Source: an uncultured Methylophilaceae bacterium (lineage in GTDB: Bacteria > Pseudomonadota > Gammaproteobacteria > Burkholderiales > Methylophilaceae). Taken from it: DNA of 10,792 bases. The translations under genes and the position numbers were made by a program. Where the stretch lies: contig CALKDJ010000175.1 in assembly GCA_938084195.1 (NCBI GenBank), positions 1-10,792 on the forward strand, given 5' to 3'. Below, in pieces: positions 1 through 6,386 of the stretch (its first letter is position 1; every line of letters begins with the position of its first letter). A model generated the notes under the pieces. The model made no database searches, was not told where the DNA came from, and saw nothing but the letters and a program-made list of their open reading frames with translations.

Positions 1-461
1 CAAATATCTCCCATGTACCTCAAAATATTTACCTTTCAGATAGCACTATTATGGAAAATATCGCTTTTGGAGTCCCAAAAGAACAGATTAATTTGCAGCA
101 AGTCAGGAAAGCAGCAAAACAGGCTCAAATTGAAGACTTAATTAAAAGTTGGCAACATGGGTATGAAACCTTTGTAGGGGAGCGTGGTATTCGTCTATCT
201 GGAGGTCAGCGTCAAAGAATTGGAATCGCTAGAGCGCTATATAATAAGTGCAACTTATTAATTTTGGATGAGGCAACTAGTGCTTTGGATAACGAAACAG
301 AACATGAAATTATGCAAGTAATTAAAAAATTAAGAAAAGACATAACTGTGCTGATTATCGCTCATAGACATTCTACATTGAAGAACTGCGATATGGTAGT
401 AAGGTTGTTAAAAAATAATAAAATTAAAATTGCAACTTACCAAAATATGTTTAATGAGTAA
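1..461 (+). CDS. ABC exporter ATPase domain, C-terminal fragment (PglK/MsbA type)
   Basis: This is the 3' end of a gene that starts before the window. The reading frame is open from base 3, so the ATG at 51 is internal. Upstream of that ATG the frame already reads the Q-loop (HVPQN, Gln codon at 21-23). The rest of the ATPase domain follows in order: ABC signature LSGGQ at 195-209, Walker B LLILDEATSALD with the catalytic Asp-Glu at 267-272, and the H-loop His at 363-365. The Walker A motif and the membrane domain lie outside the window. The text around the Q-loop and the GYETFVGERGIRLSGGQRQR block is typical of MsbA/PglK-like exporters found in polysaccharide loci. Such proteins can flip lipid-linked oligosaccharides across the inner membrane; that role here is inferred from context. 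The H-loop reads AHRHSTL where the family usually has AHRLSTL, a minor change. The stop is followed by a T-run with no hairpin. Confidence 0.9.
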   Translation, partial: NISHVPQNIYLSDSTIMENIAFGVPKEQINLQQVRKAAKQAQIEDLIKSWQHGYETFVGERGIRLSGGQRQRIGIARALYNKCNLLILDEATSALDNETEHEIMQVIKKLRKDITVLIIAHRHSTLKNCDMVVRLLKNNKIKIATYQNMFNE

Positions 462-506
462 GTTTTTTTTATTCAAACAATTAGACTAGGGTTGGCTGCA
501 AGTTAA

Positions 507-1784
507 ATGTTTTCACAAAAAACTTTGGATGGTACCCAGCATATGAGAAATCATAACTCTCTTAAAATATTTTTTGCTACACCTGCAGATATTGAGATGT
601 TAGGTGCAGCAAGATCCATAGATATACCAATGGTTAAAGCATTAGCTGATATGGGTTACAAGGTCTCTTGGTTCGGAATAAATATAAATGCCTGTGTTGA
701 TTTTTACGGTGAGAAGATAAGTCTTAATTATTCGAAGCCTCAACGTTATTTTATGAGAGTAAAAAATAAGATTTTGAGAATTTTTAAAATTCAAACTGTT
801 GAAGACCAAAAGCTTGTAGCTCAGAAAAATTTTGATTTGTGGTTGTCGGAAGCTTTTGAATCAAAAAGAAAGGAAATTGATAAAAATTTAATTTTTATAG
901 GGCGAGGTGTTAGTTCAGAATTATCATTCAAAACAATTAAGAAGTATGGAGGTCAGTGTGTTTTACATTCACAGTGGTTGCACCCTTCATCACATAGCAA
1001 AATATTAGAAAAGGCTTATTTTGAGCTAGGAATTAAAAAAAACCCGACGCCTAAAGAGAGGTTAGCTATTCAGTTGAAAGAGATAGATATATGTGATCAA
1101 GTTTGGTGTATCTCAAAATTAGTATATGACTCATATATAAAAAATAAAGTCCCTAAAACAAAGCTTTTTCTTTCACCGTTAGGAGTCGATACTAATTTTT
1201 TCAAACCAAAAAAATTTCTACCTGAGTTAAAGAATGATAAGTTTATTATTGTATTTGTAGGAAATATTAATATAGAAAAAGGTGTACATATTTTGCTTGA
1301 GGCCATAGTAAGTGGCAAGGTATCGAATTGCCAGCTAATTTTAAATGGATCATTAGAAGATGATCTTTTTAAATCTATCCTAGAAAAATTTACCAATGAT
1401 CTTGAACTACTCAATATTAAATTAACTATTAAGAGTGGAAACCCACTATTGAACTTACAAAAGGCAGATTTGTTTGTACTCCCATCCTTACATGAATCAT
1501 TTGGCTTAGTTGTAATTGAAGCAATGGCGTGTGGTCTTCCTGTAATTGTGACTGATCAAGTGGGAGCTTCAGATCATGTCATAAATGGATATAACGGGTT
1601 TATTATCCCTTCAGATTCAATAAAAGAATTAGCAGACAAAATTTTATATTTTTATAAATATCGAGGCAGAAAAAAAATATTTGGAAGAAATTCTTATAAA
1701 CTTTCTCAAAAATTGAATTGGCCATTCGTCACTAAAAATTTTGTAAATTGTATCGAATCAAAATTTAATGATAAATTTGTATAA
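507..1784 (+). CDS. Glycosyltransferase, GT4-like (GT-B fold)
   Basis: A retaining GT-B glycosyltransferase of 425 residues, the usual length for group 1 enzymes. The C-terminal nucleotide-sugar domain is clear: a strand and turn FVGNINIEKG (about residues 250-259), then the EX7E motif with Glu330 and Glu338 inside HESFGLVVIEAMACGLPV, followed by a typical VGASDHVINGYNGFIIP segment. The N-terminal acceptor domain (about 18-220) is divergent. It should act at the cytoplasmic face of the inner membrane, adding a sugar to the growing lipid-linked repeat unit; donor and acceptor cannot be read from sequence. Two starts are possible: ATG 507, with no good ribosome site, and ATG 543, preceded by GGATGG about 10 bases upstream and giving a 413-residue protein beginning MRNHNSLKIFF. 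The conserved part begins after both, so the shorter form is a serious alternative. It is followed 15 bases later by the next gene. Confidence 0.88.
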   Translation: MFSQKTLDGTQHMRNHNSLKIFFATPADIEMLGAARSIDIPMVKALADMGYKVSWFGININACVDFYGEKISLNYSKPQRYFMRVKNKILRIFKIQTVEDQKLVAQKNFDLWLSEAFESKRKEIDKNLIFIGRGVSSELSFKTIKKYGGQCVLHSQWLHPSSHSKILEKAYFELGIKKNPTPKERLAIQLKEIDICDQVWCISKLVYDSYIKNKVPKTKLFLSPLGVDTNFFKPKKFLPELKNDKFIIVFVGNINIEKGVHILLEAIVSGKVSNCQLILNGSLEDDLFKSILEKFTNDLELLNIKLTIKSGNPLLNLQKADLFVLPSLHESFGLVVIEAMACGLPVIVTDQVGASDHVINGYNGFIIPSDSIKELADKILYFYKYRGRKKIFGRNSYKLSQKLNWPFVTKNFVNCIESKFNDKFV

Positions 1785-1799
1785 ATTAATGGTAAAGAA

Positions 1800-2687
1800 A
1801 TGAAGGATATTGTAATTTCTGTAATAATGTCTGTTTATAATGCAGAGCTGTATCTATCAGACGCTATTGAATCAACCTTAAACCAGTCTTATGAAAATTT
1901 TGAATTTATTATTATTAATGATGGATCAACAGATGATAGTCTAAAAATACTAAAAAAGTATGCGTTAAAAGACAGTAGAATAAAAATTATAAATCGCTCT
2001 AACAAAGGTTTGGTTTATAGTTTAAATGAAGCTATATCAATGTCTAAAGGCAAATATATCGCAAGGATGGATGCAGATGATATATGCCCTCCCTCCCGCT
2101 TAGATGTGCAACTTGATTGTATGGAAAAAAATGATTTAGATATTTGTGGCGGGCATTACAAGCTAATAAATGAAAAAGGTGATTTTATAAGGTTGAATAA
2201 AGTACCTTTGGTTCATGACATGTGTACTTTATCATTATTGTTTAAAGTTCCCTTTGCTCACCCAAGTGTGTTAATTCGTAAAAATTTTTTAATCAAGCAT
2301 GCTTTGGCCTACGGTCAATCAAATTACAAAAAAGCAGAGGATTTAGATTTATGGATTAGAATGCATAAGCATGGAGCAAAATTTGGAAATGTTGATAATA
2401 TTGTATTGTCATATAGGGTAGTCCAAGATTCACTTTTTAGAAAAAATAAGTCACTTATTATTAAAGAATCAAATAATATGTTTAGCCAGTTTTATATAGA
2501 TAATCTAGATCGAGTTGGATTGATAATAAATAATTTACCATCATATTTGAATTCAGAGGAACAGTCATTGGTCGCCCGTTATGTTTACCATTGCTTTAAA
2601 AGACTAGATTTTTCTCATCTTATTTTATTAAAAAAAATAAGGCTGAAGATCATTTTGAGAAGTTTCTTATCAGAGATGATTAGATAA
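1800..2687 (+). CDS. Glycosyltransferase family 2
   Basis: A 295-residue GT-A enzyme of the family 2 type. The N-terminal strand VISVIMSVYNAE (5-16) is followed by the nucleotide-binding INDGSTDD region (Asp41-Gly-Ser43) and the metal-binding DADD at 91-94 in the context KYIARMDADD. A later AHPSVLIRK and the AEDLDLWIRM segment match the acceptor-side part of the fold, where the ED pair usually supplies the catalytic base. No membrane segments are seen, so it is probably cytosolic or peripherally membrane-bound. It starts 15 bases after the preceding glycosyltransferase, preceded only by a weak GGTAAAG, and probably shares its transcript. It likely adds one sugar of the repeat unit; which sugar is unknown. 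Confidence 0.9.
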   Translation: MKDIVISVIMSVYNAELYLSDAIESTLNQSYENFEFIIINDGSTDDSLKILKKYALKDSRIKIINRSNKGLVYSLNEAISMSKGKYIARMDADDICPPSRLDVQLDCMEKNDLDICGGHYKLINEKGDFIRLNKVPLVHDMCTLSLLFKVPFAHPSVLIRKNFLIKHALAYGQSNYKKAEDLDLWIRMHKHGAKFGNVDNIVLSYRVVQDSLFRKNKSLIIKESNNMFSQFYIDNLDRVGLIINNLPSYLNSEEQSLVARYVYHCFKRLDFSHLILLKKIRLKIILRSFLSEMIR

Positions 2688-2747
2688 CTTATTATTATTT
2701 TAAAAAATTTAAGTTAATTAGAAAAAATTATATTTCTACAAATATCT

Positions 2748-2767
2748 TTCCAAATCAATGATTGGAA
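2748..2767. repeat. Short inverted repeat in the gap before rfbF
   Basis: The arms TTCCAA (2748-2753) and TTGGAA (2762-2767) are perfect reverse complements around an 8-base loop. The inner TCA and TGA could extend the pairing past one bulged base. It is not followed by a T-run, so it is a poor terminator candidate. It lies in the 194-base AT-rich gap between the GT2 gene and rfbF, where no gene is supported. A role as an operator or as a leftover junction is possible but not shown. Confidence 0.3.
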
Positions 2768-2809
2768 GAATATAAACGTTATGATCATCTTATAAAATAG
2801 ATATTATTT

Positions 2810-2836
2810 TTGTTAATTGGACTATCGAGATAATAT
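2810..2836 (+). promoter_or_regulatory. Weak candidate promoter for the CDP-sugar cassette
   Basis: TTGTTA at 2810-2815 and TAATAT at 2831-2836 resemble sigma-70 -35 and -10 boxes, but the 15-base spacing is short. They sit about 45 bases before the rfbF start. In DNA this AT-rich such matches arise often by chance, so this is a position to test only. The 194-base gap makes an internal promoter here plausible. Confidence 0.2.
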
Positions 2837-2881
2837 GGAGTCTTTACTACCCCTAAATTTTATAAATAAAATGGAGAAATT

Positions 2882-3658
2882 ATGAAAGTAGTAATATTAG
2901 CTGGAGGACGAGGTACTAGGTTGTCTGAAGAAACAGACATTAGGCCAAAGCCAATGGTCGAAATTGGAGGAAAACCTATTTTATGGCATATTATGAAATC
3001 GTACTCTGCATATGGATTTAATGAATTTGTAATTTTACTCGGATACAAAGGATATTTTATTAAGGAGTATTTTTCGAATTATTTTCTTCATCAAAGTGAT
3101 GTAACCATTGATTTAATGAGTAATAAAATAGAGGTTCATAATAGCGCATCTGAACCCTGGAAGGTAACTCTTTTGGATACGGGGCTTCATAGTATGACAG
3201 GGGGTAGAATTAAGAGGGCTCAGAAGTTTATTGGTGACGAATCCTTTATGTTGACTTATGGCGATGGGGTTGCAAATGTAGATATAAAAAAATTAGTAGA
3301 TTTTCATAAAAATCACGGAAAATCTCTGACAATGACTTCAACACAGCCTGACGGAAGATTTGGTGCGCTAGATATAAATAAAAATAATCAAGTGAAGGCG
3401 TTTAAAGAAAAGCCAAAAGGAGATGGAAGCTGGATAAATGCCGGTTATTTTATTTGCGAACCAAGGATTTTTGACTATATTACTGAGGGTAATAGCACTG
3501 TATTTGAACAGGCGCCATTACAAAACTTGGCAAAAGATGGAGAGGTTTATACATATAAACACGATGATTTCTGGATGCCTATGGATACGCTAAGAGACAA
3601 ATATAAACTCGAAAGTTTATGGGCTGATGACCAAGCACCGTGGAGAATCTGGGAATAG
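2882..3658 (+). CDS. rfbF: Glucose-1-phosphate cytidylyltransferase
   Basis: This enzyme makes CDP-D-glucose from CTP and glucose 1-phosphate (EC 2.7.7.33), the entry step of CDP-deoxyhexose pathways. Its 258 residues match the normal length (about 257). The nucleotidyltransferase signature is complete: LAGGRGTRL at 6-14 for the triphosphate, RPKPMVEIGGKP at 21-32 with the catalytic-region lysine, YGDGV at 126-130 with a metal-binding Asp128, EKPKGDGSWINAGYF at 176-190 for the sugar phosphate, and a C-terminal WMPMDTLRD at 231-239 typical of the cytidylyltransferase branch rather than RmlA. The start is secure: GGAGA at 2873-2877 lies just upstream and the first strand begins at residue 2. 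It is the first gene of a four-gene cassette; rfbG starts 2 bases after its stop. Family ddhA in Yersinia nomenclature is the same enzyme. Confidence 0.96.
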   Translation: MKVVILAGGRGTRLSEETDIRPKPMVEIGGKPILWHIMKSYSAYGFNEFVILLGYKGYFIKEYFSNYFLHQSDVTIDLMSNKIEVHNSASEPWKVTLLDTGLHSMTGGRIKRAQKFIGDESFMLTYGDGVANVDIKKLVDFHKNHGKSLTMTSTQPDGRFGALDINKNNQVKAFKEKPKGDGSWINAGYFICEPRIFDYITEGNSTVFEQAPLQNLAKDGEVYTYKHDDFWMPMDTLRDKYKLESLWADDQAPWRIWE

Positions 3659-3660
3659 CT

Positions 3661-4761
3661 ATGTTTAATAATGTCTACAAAAATAAGAAAGTTTTAATCA
3701 CTGGACATACGGGTTTTAAGGGTAGCTGGCTTGTGTCTTGGCTTTTAAAGCTTGGCGCTAATGTGGTGGGAATTTCGAAGGACATACCGACAAACCCGTC
3801 AATGTTTGAAGAGTTGAAGTTGAAGGATAAAATTGGGCATTACCAAAGAGATATAAGAGATTTATCTGTGATAACTGAGATTATCTCAACTGAAAAACCA
3901 GACTTTTTATTTCATTTAGCGGCACAAGCAATTGTATCTAAATCTTATGATGATCCAATAGAAACCATTTCTTCAAACGTTATGGGAACCACAAATCTTC
4001 TTGAAGCATTGAAAGAATCAAATCATAAGTGTGTAGTTATTTTTATAACCAGCGATAAGGCATACGATAATGTAGAACAAGTATGGGGGTATAAAGAAGA
4101 TGATCAGATGGGAGGAAAGGATATCTATAGTGGCTCAAAAGGAGCTGCTGAATTGATCATCAAGTCCTATTTTCATTCATTCTTCAATAAAAATGAGTGT
4201 AATGTAAGGATTGGTGTTGCTAGAGCCGGAAATGTTATAGGTGGCGGCGATTGGGCAAAAGACCGAATAGTAGTTGATTGTATGAAGGCCTGGAACGAAA
4301 AGAGAACCTTAGAGATCAGAAGTCCGAATGCAACAAGGCCATGGCAACATGTCTTAGAGCCTTTGAGTGGTTATTTAATTTTTGGACAAGAACTTTACAA
4401 TACTGACAAATTGAATGGAGAAGGCTTTAACTTCGGGCCAAGAGCAGAGCAGAATCATACTGTTGATGATCTATTACTTGATTTATCCAAGTATTGGAAT
4501 TTTCAAAATATTAATGATGCATACAAAGTAATGGAACAAATCCCATTCCATGAAGCTGGACTGTTAAAACTGAATTGTGACAAAGCACTCTTCTATTTAA
4601 ACTGGGGTTCAAATCTGACATATTCTGATAACATAAAATTTACAAGTGAATGGTATTATGATTATTACAGAAAAAAAATAAATATGTACGACAAAACAAT
4701 ACAGCAGATTGCTGAATATGAAAGCTTGGCACAAGACAAGAAACTTCAATGGACGGAGTAG
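3661..4761 (+). CDS. rfbG: CDP-glucose 4,6-dehydratase
   Basis: An extended short-chain dehydrogenase that converts CDP-glucose to CDP-4-keto-6-deoxyglucose with tightly bound NAD (EC 4.2.1.45). From the ATG at 3661 it has 366 residues, close to the usual 355-360. The NAD-binding turn TGHTGFKGSW lies at 14-23, the catalytic Thr in ITSDKAYDN at 129-137, and the YxxxK pair is Tyr156 and Lys160 in YSGSK. The family blocks ARAGNVIGGGDWAKDR (187-202) and RPWQHVLEPLSGYL (226-239) separate it from RmlB. A GTG at 3640 in the same frame would overlap the end of rfbF. I prefer ATG 3661 because GGGA lies 6 bases upstream and homologues start just before the first strand. The gene end overlaps the next start by 13 bases, which suggests coupled translation. 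Equivalent to ddhB. Confidence 0.95.
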   Translation: MFNNVYKNKKVLITGHTGFKGSWLVSWLLKLGANVVGISKDIPTNPSMFEELKLKDKIGHYQRDIRDLSVITEIISTEKPDFLFHLAAQAIVSKSYDDPIETISSNVMGTTNLLEALKESNHKCVVIFITSDKAYDNVEQVWGYKEDDQMGGKDIYSGSKGAAELIIKSYFHSFFNKNECNVRIGVARAGNVIGGGDWAKDRIVVDCMKAWNEKRTLEIRSPNATRPWQHVLEPLSGYLIFGQELYNTDKLNGEGFNFGPRAEQNHTVDDLLLDLSKYWNFQNINDAYKVMEQIPFHEAGLLKLNCDKALFYLNWGSNLTYSDNIKFTSEWYYDYYRKKINMYDKTIQQIAEYESLAQDKKLQWTE

Positions 4762-5156
4762 GACTCACACCTCTTAAACAGATTAAGCATCCTCTGGGTG
4801 ACCTTTATCACGCTATAAAGAAAAGTGATAAAGATTTCAGTGGTTTTGGAGAGGCATATTTCTCAACTGTAAATAAAGGGTGCACTAAAGGCTGGAAAAA
4901 GCATACAGAGATGGTGTTAAATCTTATTGTCCCTATTGGTGAGGTAAAGTTTGTAATTTACAACAAGGATTTAGAGGAATTTTATAGCGTAAAACTCTCG
5001 AAAAAAAATTATCAAAGACTTACGATAAAACCAGGCTTGTGGGTTTCATTTAGGGGGCTTGGAGAAGTCAATATTTTGTTAAATGTCGCAAGTATTGAGC
5101 ACAGGCCAAACGAATCAATTAATGTTAATTTAGATACCATTGACTATGAGTGGTAA
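4749..5156 (+). CDS. RmlC/cupin-type sugar-nucleotide epimerase-like protein
   Basis: A 135-residue single-domain cupin related to dTDP-4-keto-6-deoxyglucose 3,5-epimerase, but much shorter than RmlC (about 180). Recognisable family features are the start GLTPLKQIKHPLGDLYHAIKK, the central FSTVNKGCTKGWKKHTEMVLN (residues 39-58), the beta segment EVKFVIYNKD, and the PGLWVSFRGLGE turn (95-106) followed by NVASIEHRPNE. It ends IDYEW, as many short members do. Where RmlC has RGLHYQ with its catalytic His, this protein has KGWKKH (47-52): the aligned position appears to be Lys50, with His52 two residues on. Sitting between rfbG and a reductase, it most likely epimerises CDP-4-keto-6-deoxyglucose at C3 and/or C5. 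In Yersinia pseudotuberculosis a similar gene set (alt genes, from memory) has been proposed to make 6-deoxy-L-altrose. It overlaps rfbG by 13 bases and the next gene by 11. Confidence 0.8.
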   Translation: MDGVGLTPLKQIKHPLGDLYHAIKKSDKDFSGFGEAYFSTVNKGCTKGWKKHTEMVLNLIVPIGEVKFVIYNKDLEEFYSVKLSKKNYQRLTIKPGLWVSFRGLGEVNILLNVASIEHRPNESINVNLDTIDYEW

Positions 5157-6006
5157 AAGAGTCCTAGTTACTGGCTCCGGAGGTCTTTTGGGCAGTCATT
5201 TGGTCAATGAAATTCCAAATTGTGTTGGTTATTCAAGCCAAGAATTAGATATAACTAATTCACAATATGTTAATCATGTAATCAAAAAGGAAAAGCCTGA
5301 AATTATTTTACATGCGGCTGCATTTACTGATGTAGAAGCTTGCGAGACTGAGATTGACAAAGCATTTGAAGTAAATGCTATCGGAACTCAAAATTTAGTA
5401 AATTGTTGTGTAGACAGAGATATTTTGTTTGTATTTATATCAAGTACAGGTGTTTATGGATCACATAAAACGGTGCGATATACTGAATTTGATAAGGTAG
5501 AGCCATCAACAGTTCATCATAGTTCTAAATATGAAGGTGAGAAAGTTGTTCGAAGACATCTCAATAAGTATTTAATCATACGAACTGGTTGGATTTTTGG
5601 AGGTAGCGAGCTTCATAAAAAAAATTTTGTATACCAAAGATATTTTGAAGCTAAAAATAACAATCAAATTCATTCTGATGTATCACAAATTGGCAACCCG
5701 ACTTATGTATTAGATTTAGTTGAGCAAATTAAAGTTTTAATAAGTTCTAATCAATTTGGCATATACAATTGTGTAAATAATGCATACCGGGTTTCAAGAT
5801 ATGATTACGTAAAAAAAATAGTTGAACTATTTGCACTAGACTGCAAGGTGAAAATTGCTCCAGAGGAGATGTTTAAACGAATAGCACCGGTATCAAATAA
5901 TGAATCCGCATTAAATTATAAATTAGGTTTACTTGATCTTAATTGTATGGATGATTGGGATTCAGCTTTAAAGCGTTACATTTATTTATTAAAGAAAAAT
6001 ATATGA
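5146..6006 (+). CDS. RmlD-like NAD(P)-dependent sugar-nucleotide reductase
   Basis: A 286-residue extended SDR resembling RmlD (dTDP-4-keto-rhamnose reductase). Visible motifs are the Rossmann turn TGSGGLLGSHL (9-19), HAAAFTDVEACE (56-67), the catalytic-strand SSTGVYG (99-105), Tyr129 and Lys133 in KYEGEK, and RTGWIFGG (146-153), a block shared with RmlD. It probably reduces the C4 keto group of the epimerised CDP-6-deoxy sugar to give the finished donor, the last step of the cassette. I start it at ATG 5146, which puts the first strand at residues 4-9 and overlaps the upstream stop by 11 bases. A TTG at 5140 in frame is a less likely start. No clear ribosome site is present, so translational coupling is likely. 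The specific stereochemistry of the product cannot be read from sequence. Confidence 0.87.
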   Translation: MSGKRVLVTGSGGLLGSHLVNEIPNCVGYSSQELDITNSQYVNHVIKKEKPEIILHAAAFTDVEACETEIDKAFEVNAIGTQNLVNCCVDRDILFVFISSTGVYGSHKTVRYTEFDKVEPSTVHHSSKYEGEKVVRRHLNKYLIIRTGWIFGGSELHKKNFVYQRYFEAKNNNQIHSDVSQIGNPTYVLDLVEQIKVLISSNQFGIYNCVNNAYRVSRYDYVKKIVELFALDCKVKIAPEEMFKRIAPVSNNESALNYKLGLLDLNCMDDWDSALKRYIYLLKKNI

Positions 6007-6173
6007 AGATCTTTTACAATGCCAAATTATGTGAGTCGGAGAAAAGCTTGCTCGCTAGATCAAGGTATTAAAATATAAAAGGTAGTAAATTTACATCAGA
6101 TATTATTGATAAGAAAAATGATTTTAAAATTTAACTTAAAGTTATAAGTAGACTGCCGCCTGGTATTGTAAAC

Positions 6174-6290
6174 GTGAAGTTAATTACCAATATCTCTATT
6201 TATACTATCGCCAATATAGCGGCAAAATTTTTGTAGTCTTAGCAATACCAATATTTGCACACTATATATCTATCTAATAATGGGTATGTT
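6174..6290 (+). pseudogene. Decayed N-terminus of a Wzx-type polysaccharide flippase
   Basis: From GTG 6174 the frame reads KLITNISIYTIANIAAKFL and then meets TAG at 6234. Moving one base back, the frame from 6233 continues VVLAIPIFAHYISI to stops at 6275-6280. Returning to the first frame at 6273 gives SNNGYV, then a stop at 6291. Joined across two shifts this is the standard opening of Wzx/RfbX-type flippases: a charged start, the N-SIYTxANI first helix, a hydrophobic run ending in a PIF/RYxS-like turn, then a GY motif. About 40 residues remain of a protein normally over 400 residues. The rest appears deleted, because the next gene starts about 100 bases on. It lies directly after the sugar cassette, where a flippase gene is common. 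I read this by eye without a database search; chance similarity in AT-rich DNA is the main alternative. Confidence 0.6.
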
Positions 6291-6294
6291 TAAT

Positions 6295-6320
6295 ATACAA
6301 TAACTTATTGTATTGTTTTT
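6295..6320. terminator. Perfect 9-base inverted repeat with T-run, possible weak terminator
   Basis: ATACAATAA (6295-6303) and TTATTGTAT (6305-6313) are perfect reverse complements around one base. In RNA this would fold as a 7-pair stem with a 5-base loop, and TTTTT follows at 6316-6320. The stem has only one G-C pair, so termination would be weak. The near-perfect symmetry would also suit a protein-binding operator. It lies between the flippase remnant and the next module. Confidence 0.35.
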
Positions 6321-6344
6321 ATTCATTAATCAAAAAAGTATATT
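6316..6344 (+). promoter_or_regulatory. Weak candidate promoter for the downstream module
   Basis: TATATT at 6339-6344 is one base from the -10 consensus. TTTTTA at 6316-6321 lies 17 bases upstream at the -35 position but matches only in part. The pair is about 43 bases before the ATG at 6387, which has a good ribosome site. The position after a possible terminator makes sense for a new transcript, but AT-rich DNA gives many such matches. Confidence 0.25.
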
Positions 6345-6386
6345 TTAATTTTAAGTCAATATATGCGTTTAATTTAAGAGGATAGA

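Larger units (their letters stand above)
6007..6386. other. 380-base gap with gene remnants, no intact gene
   Basis: No intact gene is supported here. An ATG at 6003-6005 overlaps the reductase stop in ATGA fashion and opens a 22-codon frame ending at 6071, beginning MKIFYNAKLCES. The same frame stays partly readable through stops at 6069, 6132 and 6234. From about 6174 it gives a flippase-like N-terminus (separate entry). The last part (6295-6350) holds an inverted repeat with a T-run and a candidate promoter. The layout reads as the scar of one or two lost polysaccharide genes between two functional modules; that history is inference. Confidence 0.6.

Noticed and set aside
462..480. T-run just after the ABC transporter stop as a terminator
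   Set aside because: No hairpin precedes it, and the next gene begins 45 bases later in the same direction.
1097..1414. 105-codon open frame on the minus strand
   Set aside because: It lies wholly opposite the GT4 gene's conserved C-terminal domain, has no family motif, and is most likely a shadow of that gene.
2835..2885. 16-codon frame (ATG 2835) whose TGA overlaps the rfbF ATG
   Set aside because: It could be a coupled leader peptide, but it has no ribosome site and no run of regulatory codons, and short frames of this kind are expected by chance. rfbF has its own good ribosome site.
2860..3048. 62-codon open frame on the minus strand
   Set aside because: It is opposite the start of rfbF, whose motifs are clear, and shows no recognisable protein features.
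6150..6165. GC-rich patch resembling part of an ops/JUMPStart element in reverse
   Set aside because: Only a few bases around TGCCGCC agree, the orientation is wrong, and it lies inside the locus instead of at its head.
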